Source: Shinella kummerowiae
GTDB lineage: Bacteria > Pseudomonadota > Alphaproteobacteria > Rhizobiales > Rhizobiaceae
NCBI RefSeq assembly: GCF_009827055.1
Contig: NZ_WUMK01000001.1
Coordinates: 434,001 to 498,000, forward strand
Direction: 5' to 3'
DNA length: 64,000 nucleotides
Shown: piece after piece, positions 19,467 to 28,232 of the stretch
Position numbering within the stretch: the stretch's first letter is position 1
Layout of the letters: each line of letters begins with the position of its first letter
Program-made: the position numbers and the translations under genes
The notes under the pieces: generated by a model
Databases searched by the model: none
What the model was told of the DNA's origin: nothing
The model's input: the letters and a program-made list of their open reading frames with translations, nothing else

Positions 19467-20846
19467 TTAAGCTTTCCTGAAGTGATAGGATTTCGGTCGG
19501 GTGAGGTTGTGGAAACCGATGACGGAGAGCGAACCGCCACGGCCCGTTTCCTTCACGCCGGTCCAGCAGAGCGCCGGGTCGAGGTAGTCGGCGCGGTTCT
19601 GGAACACGGTGCCGGTTTCGAGATCACGGGCAATCGTCGCCGCGCGATCAGAATCCTTCGTCCAGAGCGAGACGGTGAGGCCGTATTTGCAGTCGTTCAT
19701 CAGGGCGAGCGCTTCCGCGTCGTTCTTCACCTTCATGATGCCGACGGCCGGGCCAAAGGTCTCTTCCGTCATGAACTCCATCGAATGGTCGACATCGACG
19801 AGAACCTGCGGGGCGACATAGGCGCCGCCATCATCGGCCGGGAAGAGCTTGGGATCGATCAGCGCCCTGGCGCCCTTCGAAACCGCATCGGCGATCTGCG
19901 AGCGCACGGTCGCGGCAAAGCGCTTGTGCGCCATCGGGCCGAGTGTCGTTTCCGGATCGAGCGGATTGCCGAGCTTGTAGTTGGATATCCAGGCGACCGA
20001 TTTCTCGACAAAGGCGTCGTAGAGCTTCTCGTTCACATAGACGCGCTCGATGCCGCAGCAGCATTGGCCCGAATTGTAGGTCGCGCCGTCCATCAGCGTG
20101 TCGACGGCGGCGTCGAGGTCCGCGTCCTCCATGACGTAGCCCGGGTCCTTGCCGCCGAGTTCCAGGCCGACCGGCGTGAAGGTGCCGGCAGCGGCGCGCT
20201 CGATCGAACGGCCGCCTTCGACGGAGCCGGTGAAGTTGACGAAATCGAACGCATTGCCGGCGATCAGCGCCGAGGTCGTATCATGGTCGAGGAAGACGTT
20301 CTGGAAGACGTCTTCCGGCACACCGGCTTCGGCAAAGGCGCGCACGAGGCGCTCGCCGACGAGCAGCGTCTGGGCCGCATGCTTGATGATGACGACATTG
20401 CCGGCCATCAGCGCCGGCGCGATCGTGTTGATCGCCGTCATGTAGGGATAATTCCACGGCGCGATAACGAAGACGACGCCGTGCGGCTCGCGCTCGATAC
20501 GGCGCTCGAAGCGCTCGCTGTTCTCGATGACGATCGGCGCAAGCGACGAGCCGGCGATCTCGGCAACGTAGTTGGAGCGTTCGTTGAAGCCTTTGAACTC
20601 GCCGCCATAGCGGACCGGGCGGCCCATCTGCCAGGCGATTTCCGGCACGATCTCTTCGGCCATCTCGTTGACGCGGGCGACACCCTTCAGAACGAGCTGG
20701 ATACGGTCTTCCAGCGGGCGTTTCGCCCAGGACTTCTGCGCCTTTTTGGCGCGAGCGACAGCCTCTTGCGCGGCGGCCAGCGGCATCGCCTCACGCTCAG
20801 CGTAAACCGAGCCGTCCACGGGGGATATGCATTTGATCACAGTCAT
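19467..20846 (-). CDS. Aldehyde dehydrogenase
   Basis: 459 aa from ATG 20846 (AGGAAA upstream); upstream in-frame codons to 21035 are not family-like. Standard ALDH features: FVIAPWNYPY, NFTGSVEGGRSIERAA, LELGGKDPGYV with the general-base Glu region, and the nucleophile in NSGQCCCGIERVYV (three consecutive cysteines). EETFGPAVGI follows. NAD(P)-dependent oxidation of an aldehyde to an acid. It is coupled tightly to the ADH gene downstream and follows a glutamine-synthetase-like gene, as PuuC follows PuuA in putrescine degradation. Confidence 0.9.
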   Translation of the reverse strand: MTVIKCISPVDGSVYAEREAMPLAAAQEAVARAKKAQKSWAKRPLEDRIQLVLKGVARVNEMAEEIVPEIAWQMGRPVRYGGEFKGFNERSNYVAEIAGSSLAPIVIENSERFERRIEREPHGVVFVIAPWNYPYMTAINTIAPALMAGNVVIIKHAAQTLLVGERLVRAFAEAGVPEDVFQNVFLDHDTTSALIAGNAFDFVNFTGSVEGGRSIERAAAGTFTPVGLELGGKDPGYVMEDADLDAAVDTLMDGATYNSGQCCCGIERVYVNEKLYDAFVEKSVAWISNYKLGNPLDPETTLGPMAHKRFAATVRSQIADAVSKGARALIDPKLFPADDGGAYVAPQVLVDVDHSMEFMTEETFGPAVGIMKVKNDAEALALMNDCKYGLTVSLWTKDSDRAATIARDLETGTVFQNRADYLDPALCWTGVKETGRGGSLSVIGFHNLTRPKSYHFRKA

Positions 20847-20965
20847 GATCGATTTCCTGTTTCCGATATGAATTTTCGCGCCGGACAATAGCCGATCCGG
20901 CCACATGGCAAATATCCCTGGAGGCTTATTCGCCGGGGCCGGTTCAACCTTGACTGGCTTGAGCC

Positions 20966-22336
20966 TTACGCTCTCTCGAAGCCGCGCGCCACCTCCCAAT
21001 CGGTGATGCGGCGGTCGTACTCTTCCTGCTCCCATTCGGCGGCGCGGACATAGTGGTCGATGACGTCATCACCGAAAGCTTCGCGCAACATCTTGGACTC
21101 GGTCAGTGCGGCCGTTGCGCCGCGCAGCGTCTTCGGGATCTCGCGGGCGTCCTTACCGCCATAGGCATCGCCGACGAAGGGTGCTTCAAGCTCCAGCTTC
21201 TCCTCGATGCCGGCAATGCCGGCCGCAAGCAGTGCAGCCATCGCGAGATAGGGATTGAGGTCGGAGCCGCCGACGCGGCACTCGATGCGGATGCCCTTGG
21301 TGCCCTCGCCGCACAGGCGGTAGCCGGCGGTGCGGTTGTCCTTGCTCCAGATCGCCTTGGTCGGCGCAAAGGTGCCAGCGACGAAGCGCTTGTAGGAATT
21401 GATATAGGGCGCGAGGAAGTAGGTGATCTCGCTTGCATGGGCGAGCAGGCCGGCGACATAGTTCCGCATCAGCTCCGACATGCCGTATTTGGCGTCCTTG
21501 TCGAAGAATTTTGCCTCCTTGCCGTCCAGGCTCCACAGCGACTGGTGGATATGCGAGGAGGAGCCGGCGGCGGTGTAGTTCCATTTGGCCAGGAAGGTCA
21601 CGGACTTGCCGCGCTGCCAGGCGATTTCCTTGGTGGCATTCTTGATGATCGAATGCCGGTCGGCCATCGTCAACGCCTCGGCATAGCGCACGTTGATTTC
21701 CTCCTGGCCGGGCGAGGCCTCGCCCTTGGAGTTTTCCACCGGGATGCAGGCGCCCTGCAGGCCGTTGCGCAATGCGCGCATGACGTCCTCTTCCTTGGTG
21801 GTCTGGAAGATGTGGTAGTCCTCGTTGTAGCCCGAAGCGAGACGCAGGTCGCGGTAGCCGCTTTCGCGCGCATCGTCGAAGGACTGGTCGAAGAGGAAGA
21901 ATTCAAGCTCGCTTGCCATGAAGGCCTTGAGGCCCAGGGCCTCCAGCCGCTTCACCTGCTTCTTCAGGATGGCGCGCGGCGAATGCGGCACTTCCGCATG
22001 TGTGTGATGATCGAGCACGTCGCAGAGCACCAGCGCCGTGCCTTCGAGCCAGGGCAGCTTGCGCAGCGTGGCGAGGTCCGGCTTCATCGTATAGTCGCCG
22101 TAGCCGGCGGCCCAGCTCGTCGACTTGTAGCCGGAGACGGTCTCCATCTCCATGTCGGTGGCGAGCAGGTAGTTGCAGCTATGCGTTTCCTCGTAGGCGC
22201 TTTCGACGAAATATTGCGCCTGGAAACGCTTGCCCATGAGGCGGCCCTGCATGTCGACGAGGCAGGCGAGAACGGTGTCGATGCGGCCCTCGGCAACATC
22301 CTTCTTCAGGTCATCGAATGTGTAGGTCATGCTCAT
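20966..22336 (-). CDS. Glutamine-synthetase-like gamma-glutamylamide ligase (PuuA-like)
   Basis: 456 aa from ATG 22336. GS beta-grasp region CLVDMQGRLMGKRF, catalytic domain with ASELEFFLFD, PGQEEINVRYAEAL, NYTAAGSSSHIHQSL, a loop with TKAIWSKDNRTAGYR, and RIECRVGGSDLNPY. It belongs to the group of GS homologues that join glutamate to amines rather than ammonia. Lying between an amino acid/amine permease and aldehyde/alcohol dehydrogenases, it should glutamylate an imported amine or amino alcohol. Housekeeping GS is unlikely given the context and sequence group. Confidence 0.85.
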   Translation of the reverse strand: MSMTYTFDDLKKDVAEGRIDTVLACLVDMQGRLMGKRFQAQYFVESAYEETHSCNYLLATDMEMETVSGYKSTSWAAGYGDYTMKPDLATLRKLPWLEGTALVLCDVLDHHTHAEVPHSPRAILKKQVKRLEALGLKAFMASELEFFLFDQSFDDARESGYRDLRLASGYNEDYHIFQTTKEEDVMRALRNGLQGACIPVENSKGEASPGQEEINVRYAEALTMADRHSIIKNATKEIAWQRGKSVTFLAKWNYTAAGSSSHIHQSLWSLDGKEAKFFDKDAKYGMSELMRNYVAGLLAHASEITYFLAPYINSYKRFVAGTFAPTKAIWSKDNRTAGYRLCGEGTKGIRIECRVGGSDLNPYLAMAALLAAGIAGIEEKLELEAPFVGDAYGGKDAREIPKTLRGATAALTESKMLREAFGDDVIDHYVRAAEWEQEEYDRRITDWEVARGFERA

Positions 22337-22390
22337 GGTTCTTGGTCCCAGAAATGGTGCCCGGCAGTCGCCGCGCGTCGGTCGGAAATG

Positions 22391-22421
22391 AAAACGGGGG
22401 CCGCACGCGCGGCCCCCGCGC
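22391..22421 (-). terminator. Hairpin between permease and GS-like genes
   Basis: CGGGGGCCGC-ACGC-GCGGCCCCCG perfect stem followed on the minus strand by UUUUC. It lies 10 bases after the permease stop and before the GS-like gene, so it probably terminates or attenuates read-through. Confidence 0.7.
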
Positions 22422-22430
22422 TGAAAATGA

Positions 22431-24014
22431 TCAGACCTGGCCGACAGCCTTTTCGGCGGCGGCGATTTCGGCCTTGCGGCGGACGACTTCGTCGCCGATC
22501 GGCGGGCCCTTGAAGCGACGGCTTTCAAAGCCGAACCAGATGACCGCGGTCAGCACCAGGAAGCCCACGGTGATGTAGAGCGCCCAGTCGTTCGGCGGCT
22601 GGATGCCGAGGATGAAAATCAGCGCCATGGCGATGATCGACAGGATGGCAAACAGCTTGAAGACGCCTTCGCCGAGGTTCCACGGACCCATCTTGTCCCA
22701 CTTCGAGGTGCCCCAGGCGAAGAGGCCGAGCGCGATCGGGATCGCGAACGAGAAGAACAGGAAGATGACCGTGCACGACACGACGACGGTGTAGACCGGC
22801 GTCTCGCCGATGGAGACCAGCGAGGAACCCCAGACGAACAGCACCGAGAGGATCGAGCCCGTCCAGATCGCCGAAACCGGCGTGCGGTAGCTCGGGCTGA
22901 CCTTCGACAGGCCGCGCGAGAACGGCAGGCCGCCGTCACGCGAGAACGCGAAGATCATGCGCGATACCGAGGTAACCGTGGCAAGGCCGCAGAGCCACTG
23001 CGCGAGCAGGATGAGGAAGTAGAGGATGTCCTTGAGAGCGGGGTTCACCTGCGTGTCCATTGCCCAGAAGAAGACGTTCCAGCCCTGTGCGGCGGCTGCC
23101 GCCATGCCATCGGTCGTCGTGCCGTCGGCATTGGTGACCGAGGTCGGGATCAACAGCACGAAGGAGCACAGCATGATGTAGCCGAACAGCGCCGACCACA
23201 GGACGGAGGAGACCATGCCGCGCGGCACGGACGTCGCCGCCTTGACGGTTTCTTCCGACGTGTGCGCCGAGGCGTCATAGCCGGTGATCGTGTAGATCGG
23301 CAGAAGCAGGCCGAGCAGGAACACCCAAGTGCCGGAGTTTTCCGGCCATACATTGCCGCCGGCCTCGCCGGAGAAGTTCGAGAAGGTGAAGAGGCGGCCG
23401 ATATCGTAGCTGTCGGCGGCTGCCAGGCAGACGATGGCAAGCAGGATCGACGTCGCGAAGATCAGATAGCCGGAGAAATCCGTGAGCTTCGCGGTGAGGC
23501 CGATGCCCATGTGGTTCACGAGTGCCTGTGCGCCGGTGATGATCGCCAGGAAGATAATCCGGGTCATCGTCGTGTCTTCCAGGCCGAAATACGGCGTGCC
23601 GAACGAACCCATGAAGAAGTAGTAGGTGCCGACATTGATGGCGCCGAGAACCGTGACGAGGCCGAGCAGGTTGAACCAGGCGGTCAGCCAGCCGGTGAAG
23701 CGGTTGCCGAGGATCGAGCCCCAGTGATAGAGGCCGCCGGCCGTCGGATAGGCCGAGCTGATCTGCGCCATCGCCACGGCGAAGACGAGCGAGATGAAGC
23801 AGCCGAGCGGCCAGCCGATACCGATCGCGGCGCCCCCCGCGCCGGATGTCGCCTGCGCCAGCGAATTGATGCCGCCGGACAGAATGCAAATGATCGAGAA
23901 GGATACGGCAAAGTTCGAGAACTGGCTCATGCGCCGTTCGAGTTCCTGCGCGTATCCCATGGAATGCAGGACCTGCATATCCTCATGTTTATCGTGATCG
24001 GAATAATCTGACAT
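22431..24014 (-). CDS. APC-family amino acid/amine permease
   Basis: 527 aa with about twelve hydrophobic helices and a charged C-terminal tail. N-terminal MGYAQELERRMSQFSNFAVSFSIICILSGGINSL is followed by GWPLGCFISLVFAVAMAQISSAYPTAGGLYHW, the hallmark of the ACT subgroup of APC transporters (GABA/choline permeases such as UGA4). It imports an amino acid, GABA-like compound or amine. It is the first gene of the run permease, ligase, ALDH, ADH and supplies the likely substrate of the ligase. Confidence 0.9.
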   Translation of the reverse strand: MSDYSDHDKHEDMQVLHSMGYAQELERRMSQFSNFAVSFSIICILSGGINSLAQATSGAGGAAIGIGWPLGCFISLVFAVAMAQISSAYPTAGGLYHWGSILGNRFTGWLTAWFNLLGLVTVLGAINVGTYYFFMGSFGTPYFGLEDTTMTRIIFLAIITGAQALVNHMGIGLTAKLTDFSGYLIFATSILLAIVCLAAADSYDIGRLFTFSNFSGEAGGNVWPENSGTWVFLLGLLLPIYTITGYDASAHTSEETVKAATSVPRGMVSSVLWSALFGYIMLCSFVLLIPTSVTNADGTTTDGMAAAAAQGWNVFFWAMDTQVNPALKDILYFLILLAQWLCGLATVTSVSRMIFAFSRDGGLPFSRGLSKVSPSYRTPVSAIWTGSILSVLFVWGSSLVSIGETPVYTVVVSCTVIFLFFSFAIPIALGLFAWGTSKWDKMGPWNLGEGVFKLFAILSIIAMALIFILGIQPPNDWALYITVGFLVLTAVIWFGFESRRFKGPPIGDEVVRRKAEIAAAEKAVGQV

Positions 24015-24133
24015 CTTTTTCCCCTGTATCGACTGGTCCCTGGCGGAATTGCCGAGGCCCGCCTGTGTCTGAGGCCCACGAAATGCGTGGGATATGCGCC
24101 GCGGCCATGCCGCTCCCCGGGTCTTGTTCTTGA

Positions 24134-24889
24134 TTATGCGGCGGGAAGGCTCTCGATGAGCAATCCCGTCAGATAGTCGGCCACGACCCTCTGGTCGACT
24201 TCGTCTCGAATGAGGTCGTTGCGGACCTCGATCATCACGTTGAGCAGGCCGTTGGAAAGGCCGTGCTCCTTCAGCGTATGCGTCACGCCGTCCTCCGGTC
24301 CATAGGGCTCGTTGCGGCGGATATTGTAGAGGCCGCCAGTGCCTGCGGTCAGCATCGCATCGGCAAGCCGCGCATCGGCATCATGCAGAACACCGATCTC
24401 GACCGCCCGCTGCTTGCCGAAATAGACCGGCGTGAAACTGTGCATGGTCACGATCACCGGCGCCCTGCCCTCCGCCATCCGGTCCTTCACCAGGCGGGAG
24501 AGTTTTTCGCGGAACGGCAGGTAAAGCGCTTCGGTGCGGGCATTGCGCGCCGCCTGATCGAGGCCGGCATTGCCGGAAATCGCGAAAACCTCGCTCTTCT
24601 CCGGCATGGCGGCCGGCGATTCCGGCGGGCGGTTGCAATCATAGACGAGGCGGGAGAAACGCTGGAAAATCAGTGTCGCATCAAGGCTCTTCGCCATAAG
24701 GCGCGACACGGCGAGCGCACCCGGATCCCAGGCGATATGGCTCGCTAGCGCCTCTTCGGACAGGCCGAGCGTGCCGAGCGATTTGGGCAGAAGACGCGAT
24801 GCGTGCTCGCAGACAAGAATGATCCGGCCCCGCGCAGACGCGTTTTCAAGGGCGACGGGGTCGCCCTCCTCTCCAGTCAGAATTCCCAT
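24134..24889 (-). CDS. N-formylglutamate amidohydrolase-family protein
   Basis: 251 aa from ATG 24889, chosen because GAGGGG lies just upstream; ATG 24919 is in frame. FGase family features are ILVCEHASRLLP, HIAWDPGALAVSRLMA, FSRLVYDCNR, VTMHSFTPVYFG and LLNVMIEVRNDLI. The family hydrolyses N-formylglutamate or related N-acyl amino acids with a zinc ion. No hut genes sit beside it. In this position it may be the hydrolase that releases glutamate from a gamma-glutamyl intermediate, replacing PuuD (inference). Confidence 0.8.
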   Translation of the reverse strand: MGILTGEEGDPVALENASARGRIILVCEHASRLLPKSLGTLGLSEEALASHIAWDPGALAVSRLMAKSLDATLIFQRFSRLVYDCNRPPESPAAMPEKSEVFAISGNAGLDQAARNARTEALYLPFREKLSRLVKDRMAEGRAPVIVTMHSFTPVYFGKQRAVEIGVLHDADARLADAMLTAGTGGLYNIRRNEPYGPEDGVTHTLKEHGLSNGLLNVMIEVRNDLIRDEVDQRVVADYLTGLLIESLPAA

Positions 24890-25057
24890 AGCCTGATCCC
24901 CTCGACCGGCTTTTGTCATTACTGAAAAGAATTCTTCACAGTTCGGCCGCTGTCAACGGGGTGTTGAAAAAATCTCTTCAAAAAAACATTTGACTCGAAT
25001 TGTGACAGCGCGTTTTATTTCCAAAACCCCGGCGAAGACCGGGTGCAGGGGAATAAT
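24890..25057. promoter_or_regulatory. Divergent control region with candidate RpiR operators
   Basis: Between the divergent FGase-like and rpiR-type genes. AAGAATTCTT (24927-24936) is a perfect palindrome, and TGAAAAAATCTCTTCA (24964-24979) has inverted ends with an A/T-rich core. Both resemble A/T-rich operators of MurR/RpiR regulators. TTGACTCGAATTGTG lies near 24991. Binding is inferred. Confidence 0.4.
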
Positions 25058-25957
25058 TTGACTCTCAACCAAGCATCCATGACGGTGTCGGATGTGATCG
25101 CTGCCCATTTCGACACGCTGACGCGCGCCGAACGGCAGCTGGCCACGTCGTTGCTCGACAACTATCCCGTCTCCGGTCTCGGCAGTATCACCACTGTCGC
25201 GGAGAATGCCGGCGTATCCACGCCGACCGTCGCGCGCATGGTGCAGAAGCTCGGCTTTCGCGGCTTTCCGGATTTTCAGGCCCGCCTGCACCACGAGCTG
25301 GAAGCCACCCTGTCGAACCCGATCACCAAACACGACCGCTGGGCGGCCAAGGCGCCGGGCACGCATATCCTGAACCGCTTCGCCGACGCGATCATGACCA
25401 ACCTGCGCCAGACGCTCTCGCAGGTGGAAACGGCCGAATTCGACAGCGCCGCCACGCTTTTGGCCGATCGCCAGCGCAGCATCTACATTATCGGCGGCCG
25501 CATCACGAAGGCGCTTGGCGACTATCTCTTCACCCATCTCCAGGTCATTCGCCCGAACGTCACGCAGATCGCCTCCAATCCCAGCTCCTGGCCGCATTAC
25601 GTGCTGAACATGAAGGCCGGCGATGTGCTGGTGATCTTCGATATCCGCCGCTACGAGCAGGAAATGGAGACGCTTGGCCGGGCGGCGCGCGAGCGCGGCG
25701 TGGAAATCGTGCTCTTCACCGACCAATGGGCCTCGCCCGTCGCCAAGGCGGCCGCGAAGGTTTTCCGGGTCCATATCGAGGCGCCGTCGGCGTGGGATTC
25801 GTCCGTCGTGACCCTGTTCATCGTCGAGGCGCTGATCGAAGCGGTGCAGAGTTCGGGCTGGGAGGAAACCAGCGACCGAATGAAGACGCTGGAGGGTCTC
25901 TTCGAGGCCAGCCGGCTTTTCCGCAAGCCTCGCCCGGAGGCCCCCGGCAAATCCTGA
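25058..25957 (+). CDS. MurR/RpiR-family transcriptional regulator
   Basis: 299 aa starting at TTG 25058, which has AGGGGAA just upstream; GTG 25043 and ATG 25079 are other options. An N-terminal HTH of the RpiR type (LTRAERQLATSLLDNYP, VAENAGVSTPTVARMVQKLGF) is followed by a SIS sugar-isomerase-like ligand domain (residues about 125-265; YIIGGRITKALGDYLFTHL, GDVLVIFDIRRYEQEM). It is divergent from the gamma-glutamylation operon and 100 bases upstream of an ABC importer, so it may control either or both. The effector is unknown. Confidence 0.88.
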   Translation: MTLNQASMTVSDVIAAHFDTLTRAERQLATSLLDNYPVSGLGSITTVAENAGVSTPTVARMVQKLGFRGFPDFQARLHHELEATLSNPITKHDRWAAKAPGTHILNRFADAIMTNLRQTLSQVETAEFDSAATLLADRQRSIYIIGGRITKALGDYLFTHLQVIRPNVTQIASNPSSWPHYVLNMKAGDVLVIFDIRRYEQEMETLGRAARERGVEIVLFTDQWASPVAKAAAKVFRVHIEAPSAWDSSVVTLFIVEALIEAVQSSGWEETSDRMKTLEGLFEASRLFRKPRPEAPGKS

Positions 25958-26060
25958 CAGACAAACGAAAAAACCGAAACAAAACTGTCACATAACCTTC
26001 ATCTGCCACCAGTATCAGCTTCGCCGAAGTTGACTGACACACCAAAGGAGAACACCCGTG

Positions 26061-27164
26061 ATGTCACAAACGAAACGTCTGCTTTCGCTCTCCACCGCCC
26101 TGGCCATCGCGCTTCCCTCGCTCGCCTTCGCCGAGCCGAGCGCCGAGCTCATCGAAGCTGCGAAAAAGGAAGGCATGCTGACGACGATCGCGCTGCCGCA
26201 CGACTGGTGCGGCTACGGTGACGTCATCGCCTCCTTCAAGGCCAAGTACCCGGAAATCCAGGTCAACGAACTGAACCCGGACGCCGGCTCGGCCGACGAA
26301 ATCGAAGCCATCAAGGCCAACAAGGACAACAAGGGCCCGCAGTCGCCCGACGTGATCGACGTCGGCCTCGCCTTCGGCCCGCAGGCCAAGGCAGAAGGCC
26401 TGCTGCAGCCCTACAAGGTCTCCACCTGGGACGAAATCCCGGACACCATCAAGGATGCCGAAGGCTTCTGGTACGGTGACTACTACGGCGTGATGTCGCT
26501 GCTGGTTAACAAGGACCTCGTTGCCAACACGCCGAAGGACTGGGCCGACCTCCTGAAGCCGGAATATGCCGGTCAGGTTGCCCTCGCCGGTGACCCGCGC
26601 GCGTCGAACCAGGCCATTCTCGGCGTTCTCGCCGCCGGCCTTGGCAAGGGTGCGAAGTCCGGCAAGGAAGCCGGTGAAGCTGGCCTCGCCTACTTCGCCG
26701 AGCTGAACAAGGCCGGCAACTTCGTTCCGGTCATCGGCAAGTCCGGCACGCTCGCTCAGGGTTCGACTCCGATCGTCGTCGCCTGGGACTACAACGCGCT
26801 CGGCTGGGCCAAGACCCTCAACGGCAACCCGCCGACGGAAGTCGTCGTTCCGGCGACCGGCATTCTCGCCGGCGTCTACGTTCAGGGTATCTCGGCCTAT
26901 GCGCCGCACCCGAACGCTGCCAAGCTGTGGATGGAACACCTCTACTCCGACGAAGGTCAGCTCGGCTGGCTGAAGGGCTATTGCCATCCGGCGCGCTTCA
27001 ACGCCATGGTCAAGGCCGGCAAGGTTCCGCAGGACCTGATCGACGCCCTGCCGCCGGCAGCATCCTATGAGAAGGCCTACTTCCCGACGCTCGAGGAAGT
27101 GGATGCCAACAAGGCTGCCGTCACCGGCGCATGGGATAGCGTCGTCGGCGCGAACGTGCAGTAA
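26061..27164 (+). CDS. ABC transporter periplasmic substrate-binding protein (type II fold)
   Basis: 367 aa from ATG 26061 (GTG 26058 directly before it; AAAGGAG upstream). Sec signal peptide ends SLAFAEP. It is an extracellular solute-binding protein of the iron/thiamine/phosphonate/polyamine type: AKKEGMLTTIALPHDWCGYGD, DVIDVGLAFG, YGDYYGVMSLLVNKD, SGTLAQGSTPIVVAWDYNA. It delivers ligand to the two permeases and ATPase encoded downstream. The ligand is not evident. The gene is followed by two hairpins that should favour expression of the binding protein over the permeases. Confidence 0.88.
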   Translation: MSQTKRLLSLSTALAIALPSLAFAEPSAELIEAAKKEGMLTTIALPHDWCGYGDVIASFKAKYPEIQVNELNPDAGSADEIEAIKANKDNKGPQSPDVIDVGLAFGPQAKAEGLLQPYKVSTWDEIPDTIKDAEGFWYGDYYGVMSLLVNKDLVANTPKDWADLLKPEYAGQVALAGDPRASNQAILGVLAAGLGKGAKSGKEAGEAGLAYFAELNKAGNFVPVIGKSGTLAQGSTPIVVAWDYNALGWAKTLNGNPPTEVVVPATGILAGVYVQGISAYAPHPNAAKLWMEHLYSDEGQLGWLKGYCHPARFNAMVKAGKVPQDLIDALPPAASYEKAYFPTLEEVDANKAAVTGAWDSVVGANVQ

Positions 27165-27175
27165 ACGACATACTT

Positions 27176-27205
27176 CGTCGCCCCGGCCTACAAACCGGGG
27201 CGACG
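27176..27205 (+). terminator. Hairpin 1 in SBP-permease gap (attenuator)
   Basis: CGTCGCCCCGG / CCGGGGCGACG is a perfect 11-base stem with an 8-base loop starting 12 bases after the binding-protein stop. It has no U-tract, so it more likely stabilises the upstream mRNA or partly terminates. Confidence 0.7.
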
Positions 27206-27220
27206 ATTTCGATATGCGCC

Positions 27221-27268
27221 CTGCATATTCCTCAAAGCGGAACCGATTTGAGGAATATGCAGGTTTTT
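27221..27268 (+). terminator. Hairpin 2 in SBP-permease gap (16-base perfect stem plus U-run)
   Basis: CTGCATATTCCTCAAA / TTTGAGGAATATGCAG is a perfect 16-base inverted repeat with a 10-base loop (GCGGAACCGA), followed by GTTTTTC. The loop motif resembles a dispersed rhizobial intergenic palindrome. It likely limits transcription into the permease genes. Confidence 0.7.
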
Positions 27269-27341
27269 CAAAATACTGCAGCTCCACGGGCCGAAACGGC
27301 GCGCGGCGTTGTGGCGACGGCAACCCCATGAGGCTCTCTTG

Positions 27342-28232
27342 ATGTCTTCAGACAGCTCAGCCGCGGCACCTCAAACGCGAGCGCCCTTCCGCCTCCCGCT
27401 GCATTGGCTGGGTGCGGCACCGTTCGCGATCTTCGTCCTGTTGTTCCTGATCATGCCGACGATGCGCATCGTCATCGGCGCCTTCCAGACACCCGACGGG
27501 AGCTTCACCCTGGATAATATCCGGGGTCTGTTCACCACTTCCATCCTTTCGGCCTACTGGATCTCGATCAAGATCAGCATCGCCTCGGCCCTGCTCGGCT
27601 GCCTGATCGGCTTTTCCGTCGCCGCCGCCGTCGTGCTCGGCGGCCTGCCGAAATGGATCCGCGGCCCGCTGCTCACGTTTTCGGGCGTCGCCTCCAACTT
27701 CGCCGGCGTGCCGCTCGCCTTCGCCTTCCTCGCGACGCTCGGTCCGGTCGGCCTGCTCACGGTCTTCCTGAAGACCCAGATCGGTATCGACCTGCGCGCG
27801 CTCGGCTTCAACATCCTCTCCTTCTGGGGCCTGACGGTCACCTACCTGTTCTTCCAGATCCCGCTGATGATCCTCATCATCACGCCGGCCCTCGACGGCC
27901 TGAAGCGCGAATGGCGCGAAGCGGCCCAGATCCTTGGCGCGACGAATGCGCAGTACTGGCGCATGGTCGCCTTCCCGATCCTGCTGCCGTCCTTCCTCGG
28001 CACGCTGGCGCTGCTCTTCGCCAATGCCTTCGGCGCCGTCGCGACGGCGATCGCGCTGACCGGCTCCTCGCTCAACATCGTGCCGATCCTGCTCTTCGCG
28101 CAGATCCGCGGCGACGTGCTCGGCAATCCGCATCTCGGCTACGCACTCGCCTTCGGCATGATCGTCGTGACCGGCATCGCCAACACGATCTACATCTGGC
28201 TTCGCGCCCGCAGCGAAAGGTGGCTGAAATGA
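27342..28232 (+). CDS. ABC transporter permease 1
   Basis: 296 aa from ATG 27342. Six hydrophobic segments with a BPD_transp_1 EAA loop, DGLKREWREAAQILGATNAQYWRMVAFPILLP. It has an N-terminal cytoplasmic extension rich in Ser/Ala. It is the PotB-like membrane subunit of the importer that begins at 26061. Its stop overlaps the next permease start (ATGA). Confidence 0.9.
   Translation: MSSDSSAAAPQTRAPFRLPLHWLGAAPFAIFVLLFLIMPTMRIVIGAFQTPDGSFTLDNIRGLFTTSILSAYWISIKISIASALLGCLIGFSVAAAVVLGGLPKWIRGPLLTFSGVASNFAGVPLAFAFLATLGPVGLLTVFLKTQIGIDLRALGFNILSFWGLTVTYLFFQIPLMILIITPALDGLKREWREAAQILGATNAQYWRMVAFPILLPSFLGTLALLFANAFGAVATAIALTGSSLNIVPILLFAQIRGDVLGNPHLGYALAFGMIVVTGIANTIYIWLRARSERWLK

Noticed and set aside
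24134-24889. HutG-type N-formylglutamate deformylase of a histidine pathway
   Set aside because: It is 16 kb from the HutU-like gene and is clustered with a gamma-glutamylation operon; a hut role has no local support.
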